From Limisphaera sp026417315 (GTDB lineage: Bacteria > Verrucomicrobiota > Verrucomicrobiia > Limisphaerales > Limisphaeraceae), in assembly GCF_049537125.1 (NCBI RefSeq), contig NZ_JBMVQY010000001.1, positions 558,001 to 622,000 on the forward strand: DNA of 64,000 nucleotides, given 5' to 3'. The notes beneath the pieces were generated by a model. The model worked only from the letters and a program-made list of their open reading frames with translations, ran no database searches and had not been told where the DNA came from. The position numbers and the translations under genes are program-made. Within the stretch, counting starts at the first letter, position 1. Every line of letters starts with the position of its first letter. Positions 51,778 to 60,266 of the stretch are shown here, one piece after another.

Positions 51778-52239
51778 TCAATGCAAATGGCCAACATCCC
51801 GATGGCAGTGCAGACAGGAGGCCCGCTGCGCCGGATCCGCGGCGCCCCCGGGCCCCTCAATCCCGTGAACAATGTCCGCGTGACATTTCCGGCAGGCCGC
51901 CTCCGTCACGCGGCGATTCCGCTCGGTGATCCGAATCGGATCGGGATAGGTGCCGAGCGTAAAGTAATAGGAGTGCCAAAAACCGTTCTGGGCCTTGGTC
52001 CAGTACTTGGCCACCCACCCGGAGGGGGTGTGACAGTCATTGCAGGTGGCGACCGCGTGGTGGCTGGAATGGAGCCACGAATCGTACTGCTCCCGCATGA
52101 TGTGGCAGTTGATGCATGCCCGGGGGTCCTCGGTGAGGTAGGAATACCCCCGGGCATAGAGAAACGTGTAGGCGCTGGTGCCCAGCGCCACACCCATCAT
52201 GGCCCCCACGGCGATCCCTGCCCAGGTCTGCGCCTTCAT
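51778..52239 (-). CDS. nrfH: Cytochrome c nitrite reductase quinol-oxidising subunit NrfH
   Basis: 153 residues of the NapC/NirT family. One N-terminal membrane helix (AGIAVGAMMGVALGTSAYTF) followed by four haem motifs: CINCHIM, CNDCH, CRKCH, CLHCH. The Met two residues after the first CxxCH is the known distal ligand of NrfH haem 1. WLHSSHHAVATCNDCHTPSG is typical. It takes electrons from menaquinol and passes them to NrfA. An FNR/CRP-type palindrome lies 59 nt upstream. The order nrfH-nrfA is the usual one outside Enterobacteria. Confidence 0.95.
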   Translation of the reverse strand: MKAQTWAGIAVGAMMGVALGTSAYTFLYARGYSYLTEDPRACINCHIMREQYDSWLHSSHHAVATCNDCHTPSGWVAKYWTKAQNGFWHSYYFTLGTYPDPIRITERNRRVTEAACRKCHADIVHGIEGPGGAADPAQRASCLHCHRDVGHLH

Positions 52240-52297
52240 GCCGCGCGCAATTTGGCCCAGACCGAGGTTTGCGGCAAGAAGCGCCGCAGCGAGCCTT

Positions 52298-52311
52298 TTG
52301 ACTTATGTCAA
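52298..52311. promoter_or_regulatory. FNR/CRP-superfamily palindrome upstream of nrfHA
   Basis: A perfect inverted repeat TTGAC-TTAT-GTCAA, matching the TTGAn-N4-nTCAA layout of FNR/DNR/HcpR-type sites. It sits at the edge of an AT-rich patch (52298-52345) in otherwise GC-rich DNA, 59 nt before nrfH. Which regulator binds, and whether it activates, is unknown. The -10 region expected for a -41.5 activator site looks weak. Confidence 0.6.
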
Positions 52312-52690
52312 CATCTATTTCGATAAGAGTAATGAATAATTCCGTTGCGCCGTTTTGAAGGATCAGGAGCTGGCCGCACGACGCTCGCCCCCCGCCGAAG
52401 GCATCCCGGGGCCTCTCCCCCTCGGTCAAACGCCCTCCGCACAACGGGTGGCCCGGGGGTGTGCCTGCGCGAGTTGGCGGCGACGCCGGTCAGACACCCC
52501 GCGTTGCGTCCCGCGGCAAGGCTGCGCGCCCCGGGGCTCAGGGATCGAGAACCGCACGCTTGCGCCCGCGCAAACGAAACGGAGTCGGTGTAACTCGCGC
52601 CCTGGTTTCGCCTCCGCCAGGGCGCATGTTTGTCGGCGGTGCGGTAATGACTCCGGCCCTTCGGCATGTCCCCCGCGCCTTCCAGCCTAC
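52312..52690. other. Intergenic span between nrfH control region and yceI terminator
   Basis: About 380 bp. The first 35 bp are AT-rich and probably part of the nrf control region. The rest holds only shadow-like frames. Confidence 0.45.
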
Positions 52691-52725
52691 AAAAAACGGC
52701 CCGGGTCGTGCGTTCGACCCGGGCC
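52691..52725 (-). terminator. Rho-independent terminator after the YceI gene
   Basis: On the minus strand, GGCCCGGGTCG (52725-52715) and CGACCCGGGCC (52708-52698) form a perfect 11-bp stem with a 6-nt loop, followed after one base by TTTTTT (52696-52691). Confidence 0.95.
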
Positions 52726-52766
52726 CAATCGATCCCGATGCAGAGCCCTCGTGGCCCTGTCTGACT

Positions 52767-53483
52767 TCACCGTGGGAACACTTCCCACTGGAACAACACC
52801 TTGACCTCGTCGCCCGTTTTGATCAGGCCCAGGGCGACCTTGGGAGCCGGCGGGTCAATCTTGAAGTCGGTCATTTTCAACCCCACCTCGCCGCTGATGA
52901 GCAGATGGTTGTCCGGATGGACCTGCACCTGCACCGGCATGGTGATCCGATTCGTGACTCCGGCCACGACGAGGTCGCCCACGGCCTCCGCATTGTACGT
53001 GCCCGCGGCACCTCCACTCCCCTTCAGGGTCAGCTCCTGCAAGCGATACACAATGCGCGGATGCTGGGTTTTGAGCAGCTTTTCATGCATGATGTCGTCC
53101 ATCGCAGTGCTGTAGGGGGTGCCGTCCTTTTTGATGCTCTTCAGGGAGCTGACCGGCACGAACACCTCGGCGCGCACATCCAGTTTGCCCGGTTGAACCT
53201 CACCCTGGTTCTTCGGGAAATTCGGCCCCACCTCCAGGGTCCCACCCACCAGGCTGCTTTCCACCTGCCAATCGTGGATGGTGGAGGTGCCCTCGATGCG
53301 GATCTTGGATTTGCCCCCGGGTTTGGGCCCGAATCGCGTCCAGCCCTCGGCTGCCTGGAGAGACAGGCTCAACAGCAGGAGCCATGCGGTGGCATGCGCC
53401 AGCATGGATTGCGATCGGGAGGTGCCGACCCGACCTGCGGGGCGGACAAAACGGGCCAATGTTCGCTTCATCGTTGTCATCAT
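52767..53483 (-). CDS. Exported YceI-family lipocalin-like protein
   Basis: 238 residues from ATG 53483; ATG 53471 (MKRTLARF) or GTG 53501 are alternatives, and none has a Shine-Dalgarno site. Signal peptide core ATAWLLLLSLSLQAAEG. The YceI barrel is recognisable from SKIRIEGTSTIHDWQVESSL to the end, with VPVSSLKSIKKDGTPYSTAM, LLKTQHPRIVYRLQELTLKG and VGDLVVAGVTNRITMPVQVQ. YceI proteins bind isoprenoid-like lipids in the periplasm; physiological roles vary. It follows the oxidoreductase gene by 19 nt on the same strand and has its own strong terminator. Confidence 0.88.
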   Translation of the reverse strand: MMTTMKRTLARFVRPAGRVGTSRSQSMLAHATAWLLLLSLSLQAAEGWTRFGPKPGGKSKIRIEGTSTIHDWQVESSLVGGTLEVGPNFPKNQGEVQPGKLDVRAEVFVPVSSLKSIKKDGTPYSTAMDDIMHEKLLKTQHPRIVYRLQELTLKGSGGAAGTYNAEAVGDLVVAGVTNRITMPVQVQVHPDNHLLISGEVGLKMTDFKIDPPAPKVALGLIKTGDEVKVLFQWEVFPR

Positions 53484-53502
53484 AAGTTTGGACGCAAACA
53501 CC

Positions 53503-54867
53503 CTAGCTCAATTCAAACAGTTCTGCCGGCAGGGAAACCGGCCTGCCCGTGGTCGCGGACTCACTGGCCTTGATGGCCAGGACCGTGGCCCGGTACCCGT
53601 CGAGCGCGTCCGCGGCCGGCAGACGCCGGACCTCTTTGGCCAGGTACTCGGCCAGGGCCTGGGGATCACTGTCCCCGTAAAGGGAAACGAAATCCTGCAC
53701 GGCGGAGCTCACCTCGCGACAATTTCGCAGGAACGATTGCAGCGCAAAGTAAACGGGCGGGTCCGTGGCCTCGGCCTGGGCCTGGGCCTGGTCGCCCTGG
53801 GCACGCAGTTTGGAGGCGTCGGCACGCAGCGAGATGCCGGTCTCTTTGTAGAAGGCGTCCTTGCGCGCGTACACCTCCCAGCCCAGCAACGGAGCGTCGG
53901 CCTCCTTGAACATCCAGGCACTGCTGCCCCGGATCATCACGGCCGCATCACTGCCGTAATAGATTTCCGCCTCGGATTCGAAGCTGTTGGCCAGGGTGGC
54001 GCTGTACAGCAGGCGCAATCCTTCCGGATACTCCACCACGGCCTGGACGGTGTCGTGCACCTCGCGACCGTCCCTCCAGAACGCCACCGTGCCAAAAGCG
54101 TGCACCGCCGTGGGCATCGCACCAAAGAACCAGCTCACCTGGTCGATCTGGTGGATGCCCACCTCACCCAGCAGACCGAGCGAGGTCTCCCGGGCCAGGC
54201 GCCAGTTGACTGCGGCTTCGCGTTCCGGGTTGGGGGAGGTCTGACGCCAGCTGGTTTTCTTGTTCCATTGCGCGCGGGCCATGGCCATGCGGCCCAGTGC
54301 CCCCGAGCGCACAAAGGGCAGCAGGAAATGGCGCTGGGGATCCGACCGAAGTTGCAGGCCCGGCTGGAAAACCTGCCGGTTGTGTTTCAGGGCCGCCTGA
54401 GCAATGGCCCGTGCGTCTTCCACGGTATGGGCCAGCGGGGCCTCGCAGTAAACGTGTTTGCCGGCTTCCAATGCCGCGAGGACGATGTCCCTGTGAAGAT
54501 GGGTGGGCGTGGCCACCACCACGGCGGGGATCTCCTTGTTCTCGAGCAAAGCGCGGTAATCTTCCGTGGCCATGGCGTCGGGCACGCGTTTGGCGCTGCG
54601 CCGCAACATGGCAGGGTAATTGTCGCAGATGGCTGCGACCTCCGCCTGCGGCAGCCGCAACAGCTGGTCCAGCAACTCCCGACCCCACTGCCCCAGCCCG
54701 ATCAATCCCACCTTCACCTTTTCCGTGGGGGCCGGCTCCGGCTCGGCCGCGGCGGCCTCGGGGCGGATCAATCGAACCCCGCCCAGCAGCGTGGCCAGTG
54801 CCATCAGGGAACTGCCCCGCAGAAACTCTCTTCGATTCCAATCCAACAGTCGTTCCGTCTCGCTCAT
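53503..54867 (-). CDS. Gfo/Idh/MocA-family oxidoreductase with Tat-type signal
   Basis: 454 residues. The N-terminus WNRREFLRGSSLMALATLLG is a twin-arginine signal, so the folded cofactor-bound enzyme is exported. Rossmann domain: VKVGLIGLGQWGRELLDQLL, then VAAICDNYPAMLRR, VVVATPTHLHRDIVLAALEA, and the EKP-like motif read as GKHVYCEAPLAHTVEDARA (Lys of EKP replaced by Ala: E-A-P). The C-terminal half is the beta-sheet substrate domain (GLLGEVGIHQIDQVSWFFGA). It likely oxidises a sugar or sugar acid with bound NAD(P). The E-A-P change at the catalytic Lys position deserves checking. The yceI gene follows after 19 nt. Confidence 0.88.
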   Translation of the reverse strand: MSETERLLDWNRREFLRGSSLMALATLLGGVRLIRPEAAAAEPEPAPTEKVKVGLIGLGQWGRELLDQLLRLPQAEVAAICDNYPAMLRRSAKRVPDAMATEDYRALLENKEIPAVVVATPTHLHRDIVLAALEAGKHVYCEAPLAHTVEDARAIAQAALKHNRQVFQPGLQLRSDPQRHFLLPFVRSGALGRMAMARAQWNKKTSWRQTSPNPEREAAVNWRLARETSLGLLGEVGIHQIDQVSWFFGAMPTAVHAFGTVAFWRDGREVHDTVQAVVEYPEGLRLLYSATLANSFESEAEIYYGSDAAVMIRGSSAWMFKEADAPLLGWEVYARKDAFYKETGISLRADASKLRAQGDQAQAQAEATDPPVYFALQSFLRNCREVSSAVQDFVSLYGDSDPQALAEYLAKEVRRLPAADALDGYRATVLAIKASESATTGRPVSLPAELFELS

Positions 54868-55033
54868 ATTTCTGTGGCTATCGTGTGGCGGCACCGCGGT
54901 CCATGGTTGGCGCCCTTTGGCGCTGCCCCTGCGGCGCGAAAGCCCCCTGCCCTGTGCAAGGTGTCCCGGAACAGCCCGTGCAGCAACCGGACCGGGAATG
55001 GCTTGCGATACCACCCCGGCAAACGTGCCCTGC

Positions 55034-55915
55034 TCACGGCAAGCCCAGGGCCCACTTGATCCCTCCCAACAGATGCCGTTGGAACGCCACCGCGACCTCG
55101 GGCGGATTGGCGCGTTGGCCGTTGCCATCCCGCCAGTTCGGATCCCATACGTCCTCGCGATGGCCCAGCGATGTGTAAAACACGCGGCCCTTGCCGAAGG
55201 TTTTGCACCAGGCAATGGGGTAGTCACCCGGGGTCTTTTCGTTCGGGTGCTTGTCCAACGTAAGCAGGCCATGCACGGCCGCCCGTTCGAACCCGTCCAA
55301 AATGTAGATCTCGTCAAAGACCTTCCAGGGATTGGGCAGGTGCTGGCAGGCGGCATGCGCGGGATCCTGATTGATGATCTCAACCCCCACCTGGGGTCCG
55401 TGGTACTTGAATTCACCTCCGATCATTTGCACGTAGGGATGGAACGGGCGATGACCGCGGAATGTGTCGGTGGCGGCATGCACGCCCACAAAACCCCTGC
55501 CGCTGCGGATCCAATCCAGGAAGGCCTGCATGTCCGGAATGGGCAGGTCGCCCGTGGTACTGTTGAAGATCACCAGATCGTAATTGGCCAGGGCCGCCGG
55601 GCTCATCTTTTCGGCCAGCAGGCGCTTGTTGGCCGCCTGCACCTTGGCGCGATCCGGTTTGCCGTCCGGCCCGCGAAACTCCGGGGCATTCGGATTCACA
55701 TTCGCAATGTCCACCGTGAACAACCCGGTGTCGTGCGCCAACTGGGAAATCACCTGCATCCCCACTTCGATGCTGGAATGCCGGAAGCCTTCCGTCACTC
55801 CCACCACCAGCACGCGTTTCGGAGCCGCGGATGCGCCGAGAACGACACTCAGGACCAGTGCCCAGCCCCAGTTCCGCAGGAAACGCCGGCTTCGATGCAA
55901 ATCATCCGTTTTCAT
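55034..55915 (-). CDS. Exported ThuA-like domain protein
   Basis: 293 residues from ATG 55915, supported by a GAGG site; ATG 55939 is also downstream of the predicted promoter. Signal peptide NWGWALVLSVVLGASAAPK. The ThuA (glutamine amidotransferase-like) domain is clear: RVLVVGVTEGFRHSSIEVGM, NYDLVIFNSTTGDLPIPDM, RGFVGVHAATDTFRGHRPFH, GGEFKYHGPQVGVEIINQD and TFGKGRVFYTSLGHREDVWD. ThuA proteins are linked to disaccharide use; the usual partner is a Gfo/Idh oxidoreductase, which lies 166 bp downstream on the same strand. Confidence 0.9.
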   Translation of the reverse strand: MKTDDLHRSRRFLRNWGWALVLSVVLGASAAPKRVLVVGVTEGFRHSSIEVGMQVISQLAHDTGLFTVDIANVNPNAPEFRGPDGKPDRAKVQAANKRLLAEKMSPAALANYDLVIFNSTTGDLPIPDMQAFLDWIRSGRGFVGVHAATDTFRGHRPFHPYVQMIGGEFKYHGPQVGVEIINQDPAHAACQHLPNPWKVFDEIYILDGFERAAVHGLLTLDKHPNEKTPGDYPIAWCKTFGKGRVFYTSLGHREDVWDPNWRDGNGQRANPPEVAVAFQRHLLGGIKWALGLP

Positions 55916-55966
55916 GTCAAGGCCTCGTGGTTGAGCCATCCGTTGGGTTGGACGACCTTGGGCTTC

Positions 55967-55995
55967 ATAAGATTCATTCCTCGCGGCCTCGTCAA
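55967..55995 (-). promoter_or_regulatory. Promoter of the ThuA-like gene
   Basis: Minus-strand TTGACG (55995-55990), a 17-bp spacer, then TCTTAT (55972-55967). Predicted start near 55960 gives a 45-nt leader to ATG 55915. Confidence 0.55.
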
Positions 55996-56264
55996 GCACG
56001 GTTCACGCCCCGGACCTGCGTCGCATGATCGAAATCCGGCCGTGGGGGAAGCGAGGGCCGGCGCAGCACCCGCGCCGCCGGGCCCGGCCGGGGCTTCGGG
56101 GTGGTCTTCAGGCCTCTCCGGCGTTGCTGACTCCGCCCCCGCGCTGGCACCGCGCACACCGCGGACCGCACCGACCGGCCGGATCCAGGCCGGCTGCAGC
56201 CGAAAGCCGGGTCCCGATTTTTTCGACTTTTGCGGCGAAACGGTTTGCCGTTTTCTGGCAACCT
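55996..56264. other. Control region between divergent thuA-like and proB genes
   Basis: Together with the promoter above, about 350 bp separate the two genes. A short stem CCGGCT/AGCCGG near 56190-56207 is followed at a distance by TTTTTT, but the gap is too long for a normal terminator. Nothing else was recognised. Confidence 0.35.
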
Positions 56265-57341
56265 GTGCAACGGGATCAACTCAAGAACGTCGCGCGTCTG
56301 GTGGTGAAGGTGGGCACGGGGGTGTTGACGGACAGCCGCAAACAGCCGGACCCGGCCCAGATGGAGCAACTGGTCGCCCAGCTGGCCGCCCAACGCAAGG
56401 CGGGCCGGGAGGTGCTGCTGGTCACCAGCGGGGCGGTGGGCGCGGGCATGGGCGCCCTGGGGTACGAGCGGCGGCCCACGGAGTTGAGCGAACTGCAAGC
56501 CTGTGCCGCCGTGGGACAATCCCGCCTCATGGCGATGTACGAGCGACTCTTCGCCGCCCACGGTCTTCACGTCGCCCAGGTCCTGCTCACCCATGACGAC
56601 CTGGAACATCACGATCGCCACCTGAACGCGCGCAACACGCTGGTCACCCTCTTGCGTCACGGCGTGGTGCCCATCATCAACGAGAACGACGCCGTTTCCT
56701 ACACGGAGATCAAGTTCGGCGACAACGACCGCCTCTCTGCACTCGTGACGGTGCTGCTGCCCGCCGACCTGCTGGTGATTCTGACCACGGTGGACGGTGT
56801 GATCGAGAACTTCGGCCAGGCCAACCCCCGGACGGTGCCCGTGATTGAAAAGATCGATGCCTCCCTGGAGAAGATTGCGCGCGGCACCCAGAGCCCGACC
56901 GCGGTTGGCGGGATGGCCTCCAAGATCCAGGCCGCCAAAATCGTCATGCGCTCCGGCATCCCCATGGTCATCGCCTCCGGTCGGAAAAAAAACGTGCTGG
57001 AACGAATCCTGGCCGGCGAGGTGGAAGGCACCCTGTTCGTGCCGGCGGCCACGAAACTGCGGGGCCGGAAGCGGTGGATCGCGTTTTTTCACCATCCCAA
57101 GGGGACGCTCTATGTGGACGACGGGGCGCGCACGGCCCTGCGCGAACGCGGCAAGAGTCTGCTGCCCCCGGGCATTGCACGCTGCGAAGGGGAATTCGAG
57201 GCCGGCGACGTGGTGCGTATCTGCGACCTGGACGGCACCGAGTTCGCGCGGGGGCTGGCCTCTTTCAGCGCGGAACAGATCCGATCCCGTCAACTCCGCG
57301 GCGTGGAGGTGGTGCACCGGGACAACCTGGTCATTCTGTAA
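56265..57341 (+). CDS. proB: Glutamate 5-kinase
   Basis: 358 residues from GTG 56265 (VQRDQLKNVARLVVKVGTGV). First step of proline synthesis: glutamate + ATP -> glutamyl 5-phosphate. Amino-acid-kinase domain: RLVVKVGTGVLTD, VLLVTSGAVGAGMGALGYER, VVPIINENDAVSYTEIKFGD, NDRLSALVTVLLPADLLVIL, and GTQSPTAVGGMASKIQAAKI. A C-terminal PUA domain follows (KGTLYVDDGARTALRERGKS, then LLPPGIARCEGEFEAGDVVR). An upstream in-frame ATG would add 80 shadow-like residues and is rejected; the conserved fold starts right after GTG 56265. proA is not adjacent. Confidence 0.93.
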   Translation: MQRDQLKNVARLVVKVGTGVLTDSRKQPDPAQMEQLVAQLAAQRKAGREVLLVTSGAVGAGMGALGYERRPTELSELQACAAVGQSRLMAMYERLFAAHGLHVAQVLLTHDDLEHHDRHLNARNTLVTLLRHGVVPIINENDAVSYTEIKFGDNDRLSALVTVLLPADLLVILTTVDGVIENFGQANPRTVPVIEKIDASLEKIARGTQSPTAVGGMASKIQAAKIVMRSGIPMVIASGRKKNVLERILAGEVEGTLFVPAATKLRGRKRWIAFFHHPKGTLYVDDGARTALRERGKSLLPPGIARCEGEFEAGDVVRICDLDGTEFARGLASFSAEQIRSRQLRGVEVVHRDNLVIL

Positions 57342-57512
57342 AGCCGCCGGGCGGGGCGGGAATCGACCCTCTTGCTTCTGCTGTCGCCGATCTTGCCCAA
57401 GGGGCGGGGCTCAGGTGCCTGCCCGTTGAACCCGGCCCGAACGCTCCGGTGACGCGGGCGCCCCTCGACAACGGCATTGTGAGACGCCGGACCCTCGGGC
57501 AATTTGATCGCC

Positions 57513-58373
57513 ATGCGGGTGATCCGACAGCCCGGTGTCATGCAGCGCCTGGCCCGTCGTTGGCAGCGGGAGGGCGTTCGCATCGGTTTCGTGCCCACGA
57601 TGGGGTATCTTCACGAGGGGCATTTGAGCCTCGTGCAGGTGGCCCGCCGCGCCGTGGGCCGCAGCGGCCGCGTCGTCGTCAGCATCTACGTCAATCCCAC
57701 ACAGTTCGGCCCCGGGGAAGATCTGGACCGTTACCCTCGGGATCTGCCGCGGGACCTGCGACTCTGTCGCGAGGCGGGCGTGGACGTGGTCTTTGCGCCG
57801 GATGACCAGAGCATGTATCCCGGGCTACCCGAAGGCCGCTACAGCACCTACGTGGTCGAGGAACAACTGTCTCGGAGCATGGAAGGGGCCGCCCGTCCCG
57901 GCCATTTCCGCGGGGTCACCACCGTCGTCGCCAAACTGTTCCACCTGGTCCTGCCGGATGTGGCGGTGTTCGGGGCCAAGGACTGGCAGCAGGCCGCGGT
58001 GATTCGGCGCATGGTGGACAATTTGAACTTTCCGGTGCGCATCCTTGTGGCCCCCACCGTGCGCGAGCCGGACGGTCTGGCCATGAGTTCCCGCAACGCA
58101 TACCTGAATCCCGACGAACGCCGGCAGGCCACCGTTCTGTTCGAGGCCATTCAGCTGGCCCGCCAAAAGGTTCGGTCGGGACCGAAGCCCGCCCGCCAAT
58201 TGAAACAGGACGTTGCCCGGCTGGTGGCCTCTCGACCCCGGGCACGGCTGGACTATGTGGAGTTCTTCGATTCGGACACGCTGGAGCCGGTCCCGCAGGT
58301 TCGGCCCGGCACCCACATGGCCCTGGCGGTGTTCGTCGGCAACACGCGTCTGATCGACAACGCCAAACTCTGA
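57513..58373 (+). CDS. panC: Pantothenate synthetase
   Basis: 286 residues from ATG 57513 (TTG 57504 is possible). Joins pantoate and beta-alanine with ATP on the way to coenzyme A. ATP-site HIGH-like motif: IGFVPTMGYLHEGHLSLVQV. Pantoate site: SIYVNPTQFGPGEDLDRYPR. FGAKDWQQAAVIRRMVDNLN and the KMSKS-equivalent DGLAMSSRNAYLNPDERRQA are intact. C-terminal domain normal (LDYVEFFDSDTLEPV). It lies between proB and nadB on the same strand, 171 nt and 50 nt away, perhaps as one transcription unit with nadB. Confidence 0.96.
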   Translation: MRVIRQPGVMQRLARRWQREGVRIGFVPTMGYLHEGHLSLVQVARRAVGRSGRVVVSIYVNPTQFGPGEDLDRYPRDLPRDLRLCREAGVDVVFAPDDQSMYPGLPEGRYSTYVVEEQLSRSMEGAARPGHFRGVTTVVAKLFHLVLPDVAVFGAKDWQQAAVIRRMVDNLNFPVRILVAPTVREPDGLAMSSRNAYLNPDERRQATVLFEAIQLARQKVRSGPKPARQLKQDVARLVASRPRARLDYVEFFDSDTLEPVPQVRPGTHMALAVFVGNTRLIDNAKL

Positions 58374-58423
58374 ACCCGGCCCGGCCGGATCCCCGAGCCG
58401 GCGACCGCCCGCGGAACCTGCAG

Positions 58424-60082
58424 ATGTCCATGGAACGCTACGACTATCTGGTGCTGGGCAGCGGCATTGCGGGGTTGATGTTCGCCCTCAAAGTGGCGCC
58501 CCACGGCCGCGTCGCCGTCGTGACCAAGAAAGATCGCGCCGAATCCAACACCAACTATGCCCAGGGCGGCATTGCCGCGGTCACCAGCAAAGAGGATTCC
58601 TTCGAATTGCACGTGCGGGACACGCTCAACGCCGGGGCCGGGCTGTGCAAGGAGGAGGTCGTCCGAACGGTCATCGAGGAAGGGCCGGCCCGGATTGCCG
58701 AGCTCATGGAGCTGGGCGTACGGTTCAGCGAACGCGAAGCGCCCGGCGAGGACGGGGGACGGGAGCTGGACCTGGGCCGTGAAGGGGGCCACAGCAAGCG
58801 CCGGATCCTGCACGCCCGCGACATGACCGGTCGGGAAATCGAACGCGCCCTGCTCCAGGCCGTGGCGCGGCAGCCGAACATCACCCTGTTCGAAAACCAC
58901 TTCGCCATCGACCTCATCACGACGCGGAAGCTGGGCCGGCCCGGGCCCAACCGTTGCGTGGGGGCGTATGTCCTCGACAAAGCCACCGGCCAGGTCAAGA
59001 CGTTTGCCGCCCGCGTGACCGTGCTGGCCACGGGGGGCTGCGGCAAGGTGTATCTCTACACCACCAACCCGGACATCGCCACCGGAGACGGCGTTGCCAT
59101 GGCCTACCGCGCGGGCGTGCCGATCGCCAACATGGAGTTCATCCAGTTTCATCCGACCTGCCTGTATCATCCCAAGGCCAAGTCTTTTCTCATCAGCGAA
59201 GCCGTCCGCGGCGAGGGGGGCGTGCTCAAAACGGTGGACGGCGTCGAGTTCATGAAGGACGTCCATCCGCTCGGGTCGCTCGCGCCCCGCGACATCGTCG
59301 CCCGGGCCATCGACAGCGTCATGAAGCGCACCGGGGCCGATTACGTGCTGCTGGACATCACGCACAAACCCGCACCGTTCATTATCCGTCGCTTTCCCAC
59401 GATCTACGAGACCTGTCTGCGCTACGGCATCGACATCACCAAGGAGCCCATCCCGGTCGTGCCGGCGGCCCACTACCAGTGCGGCGGGGTGGTGGCCACC
59501 GTGGATGGCGTCACCGAACTGCCCGGCCTGTATGCCATTGGCGAGGTGGCCTGCACGGGGTTGCACGGGGCCAATCGCCTGGCCAGCAATTCTCTTTTGG
59601 AGGCGGTCGTCTGCGCGCACCGCGCGGCGCAGCACGCCATCCGTTCCGACCTCCCTCCGGTCGACTTCGAGATTCCGCCCTGGCAAACCGGCCACGCCAC
59701 CAACCCGGACGAGCTGGTGGTGGTCTCCCACAACTGGGACGAGATCCGCCGCTGCATGTGGGACTACGTGGGGATCGTGCGAACCACCAAGCGGCTGCTG
59801 CGCGCCCAAAAGCGCCTCACCAACCTCCAGCAGGAGATCCAGGAGTATTACTGGAACTTCATCGTCACCTCTGACCTTCTGGAGCTGCGGAACCTTGCCA
59901 CTGTGGCAGAAATCATCGTGCAGTGCGCCCTGCAACGCCCGGAAAGTCGCGGGCTGCATTACACTTTGGATTATCCGCATCCCGACCCCGCATGGGCCCA
60001 GCGGGACACCATCGTCCGCAAACCCGAGCCCGGGAGTGGAAGCCAGGACGCCGCCGCACCTTCCTCCTCGGGAGACGGCTGA
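58424..60082 (+). CDS. nadB: L-aspartate oxidase
   Basis: 552 residues. Oxidises L-aspartate to iminoaspartate for NAD synthesis, with FAD. FAD motif YDYLVLGSGIAGLMFALKVA; AESNTNYAQGGIAAVTSKED; the active-site region HSKRRILHARDMTGREIERA; MEFIQFHPTCLYHPKAKSFL; and YQCGGVVATVDGVTELPGLY. The C-terminal helical domain is complete (MWDYVGIVRTTKRLLRAQKR, ending in DYPHPDPAWAQRDT). The 30-residue Pro/Ser tail is extra. nadA and nadC are not in the window. The gene converges on pnp, whose terminator lies between them. Confidence 0.96.
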   Translation: MSMERYDYLVLGSGIAGLMFALKVAPHGRVAVVTKKDRAESNTNYAQGGIAAVTSKEDSFELHVRDTLNAGAGLCKEEVVRTVIEEGPARIAELMELGVRFSEREAPGEDGGRELDLGREGGHSKRRILHARDMTGREIERALLQAVARQPNITLFENHFAIDLITTRKLGRPGPNRCVGAYVLDKATGQVKTFAARVTVLATGGCGKVYLYTTNPDIATGDGVAMAYRAGVPIANMEFIQFHPTCLYHPKAKSFLISEAVRGEGGVLKTVDGVEFMKDVHPLGSLAPRDIVARAIDSVMKRTGADYVLLDITHKPAPFIIRRFPTIYETCLRYGIDITKEPIPVVPAAHYQCGGVVATVDGVTELPGLYAIGEVACTGLHGANRLASNSLLEAVVCAHRAAQHAIRSDLPPVDFEIPPWQTGHATNPDELVVVSHNWDEIRRCMWDYVGIVRTTKRLLRAQKRLTNLQQEIQEYYWNFIVTSDLLELRNLATVAEIIVQCALQRPESRGLHYTLDYPHPDPAWAQRDTIVRKPEPGSGSQDAAAPSSSGDG

Positions 60083-60212
60083 CCATCCGGCCCGGCGGCA
60101 CGCCATTCGGGGATGCATGCCGGGCGGTTCCGAGGACGGCGACGCTCCTTCCAACCGCCCGGGGCAGGGTTCACGGGCGACGCGACGTCGACGGTCTGCA
60201 TCCCGGAAAGCG

Positions 60213-60243
60213 AAAAGCCCGGACAGGTCCGCCTGTCCGGGCT
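60213..60243 (-). terminator. Rho-independent terminator after pnp
   Basis: On the minus strand, AGCCCGGACAGG (60243-60232) and CCTGTCCGGGCT (60227-60216) form a perfect 12-bp stem with a 4-nt loop, followed by TTTC and more T's. No U-run exists in the other direction, so it serves pnp rather than nadB. Confidence 0.93.
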
Positions 60244-60266
60244 GGAAGTTTGTCGGGAACCCCGCT

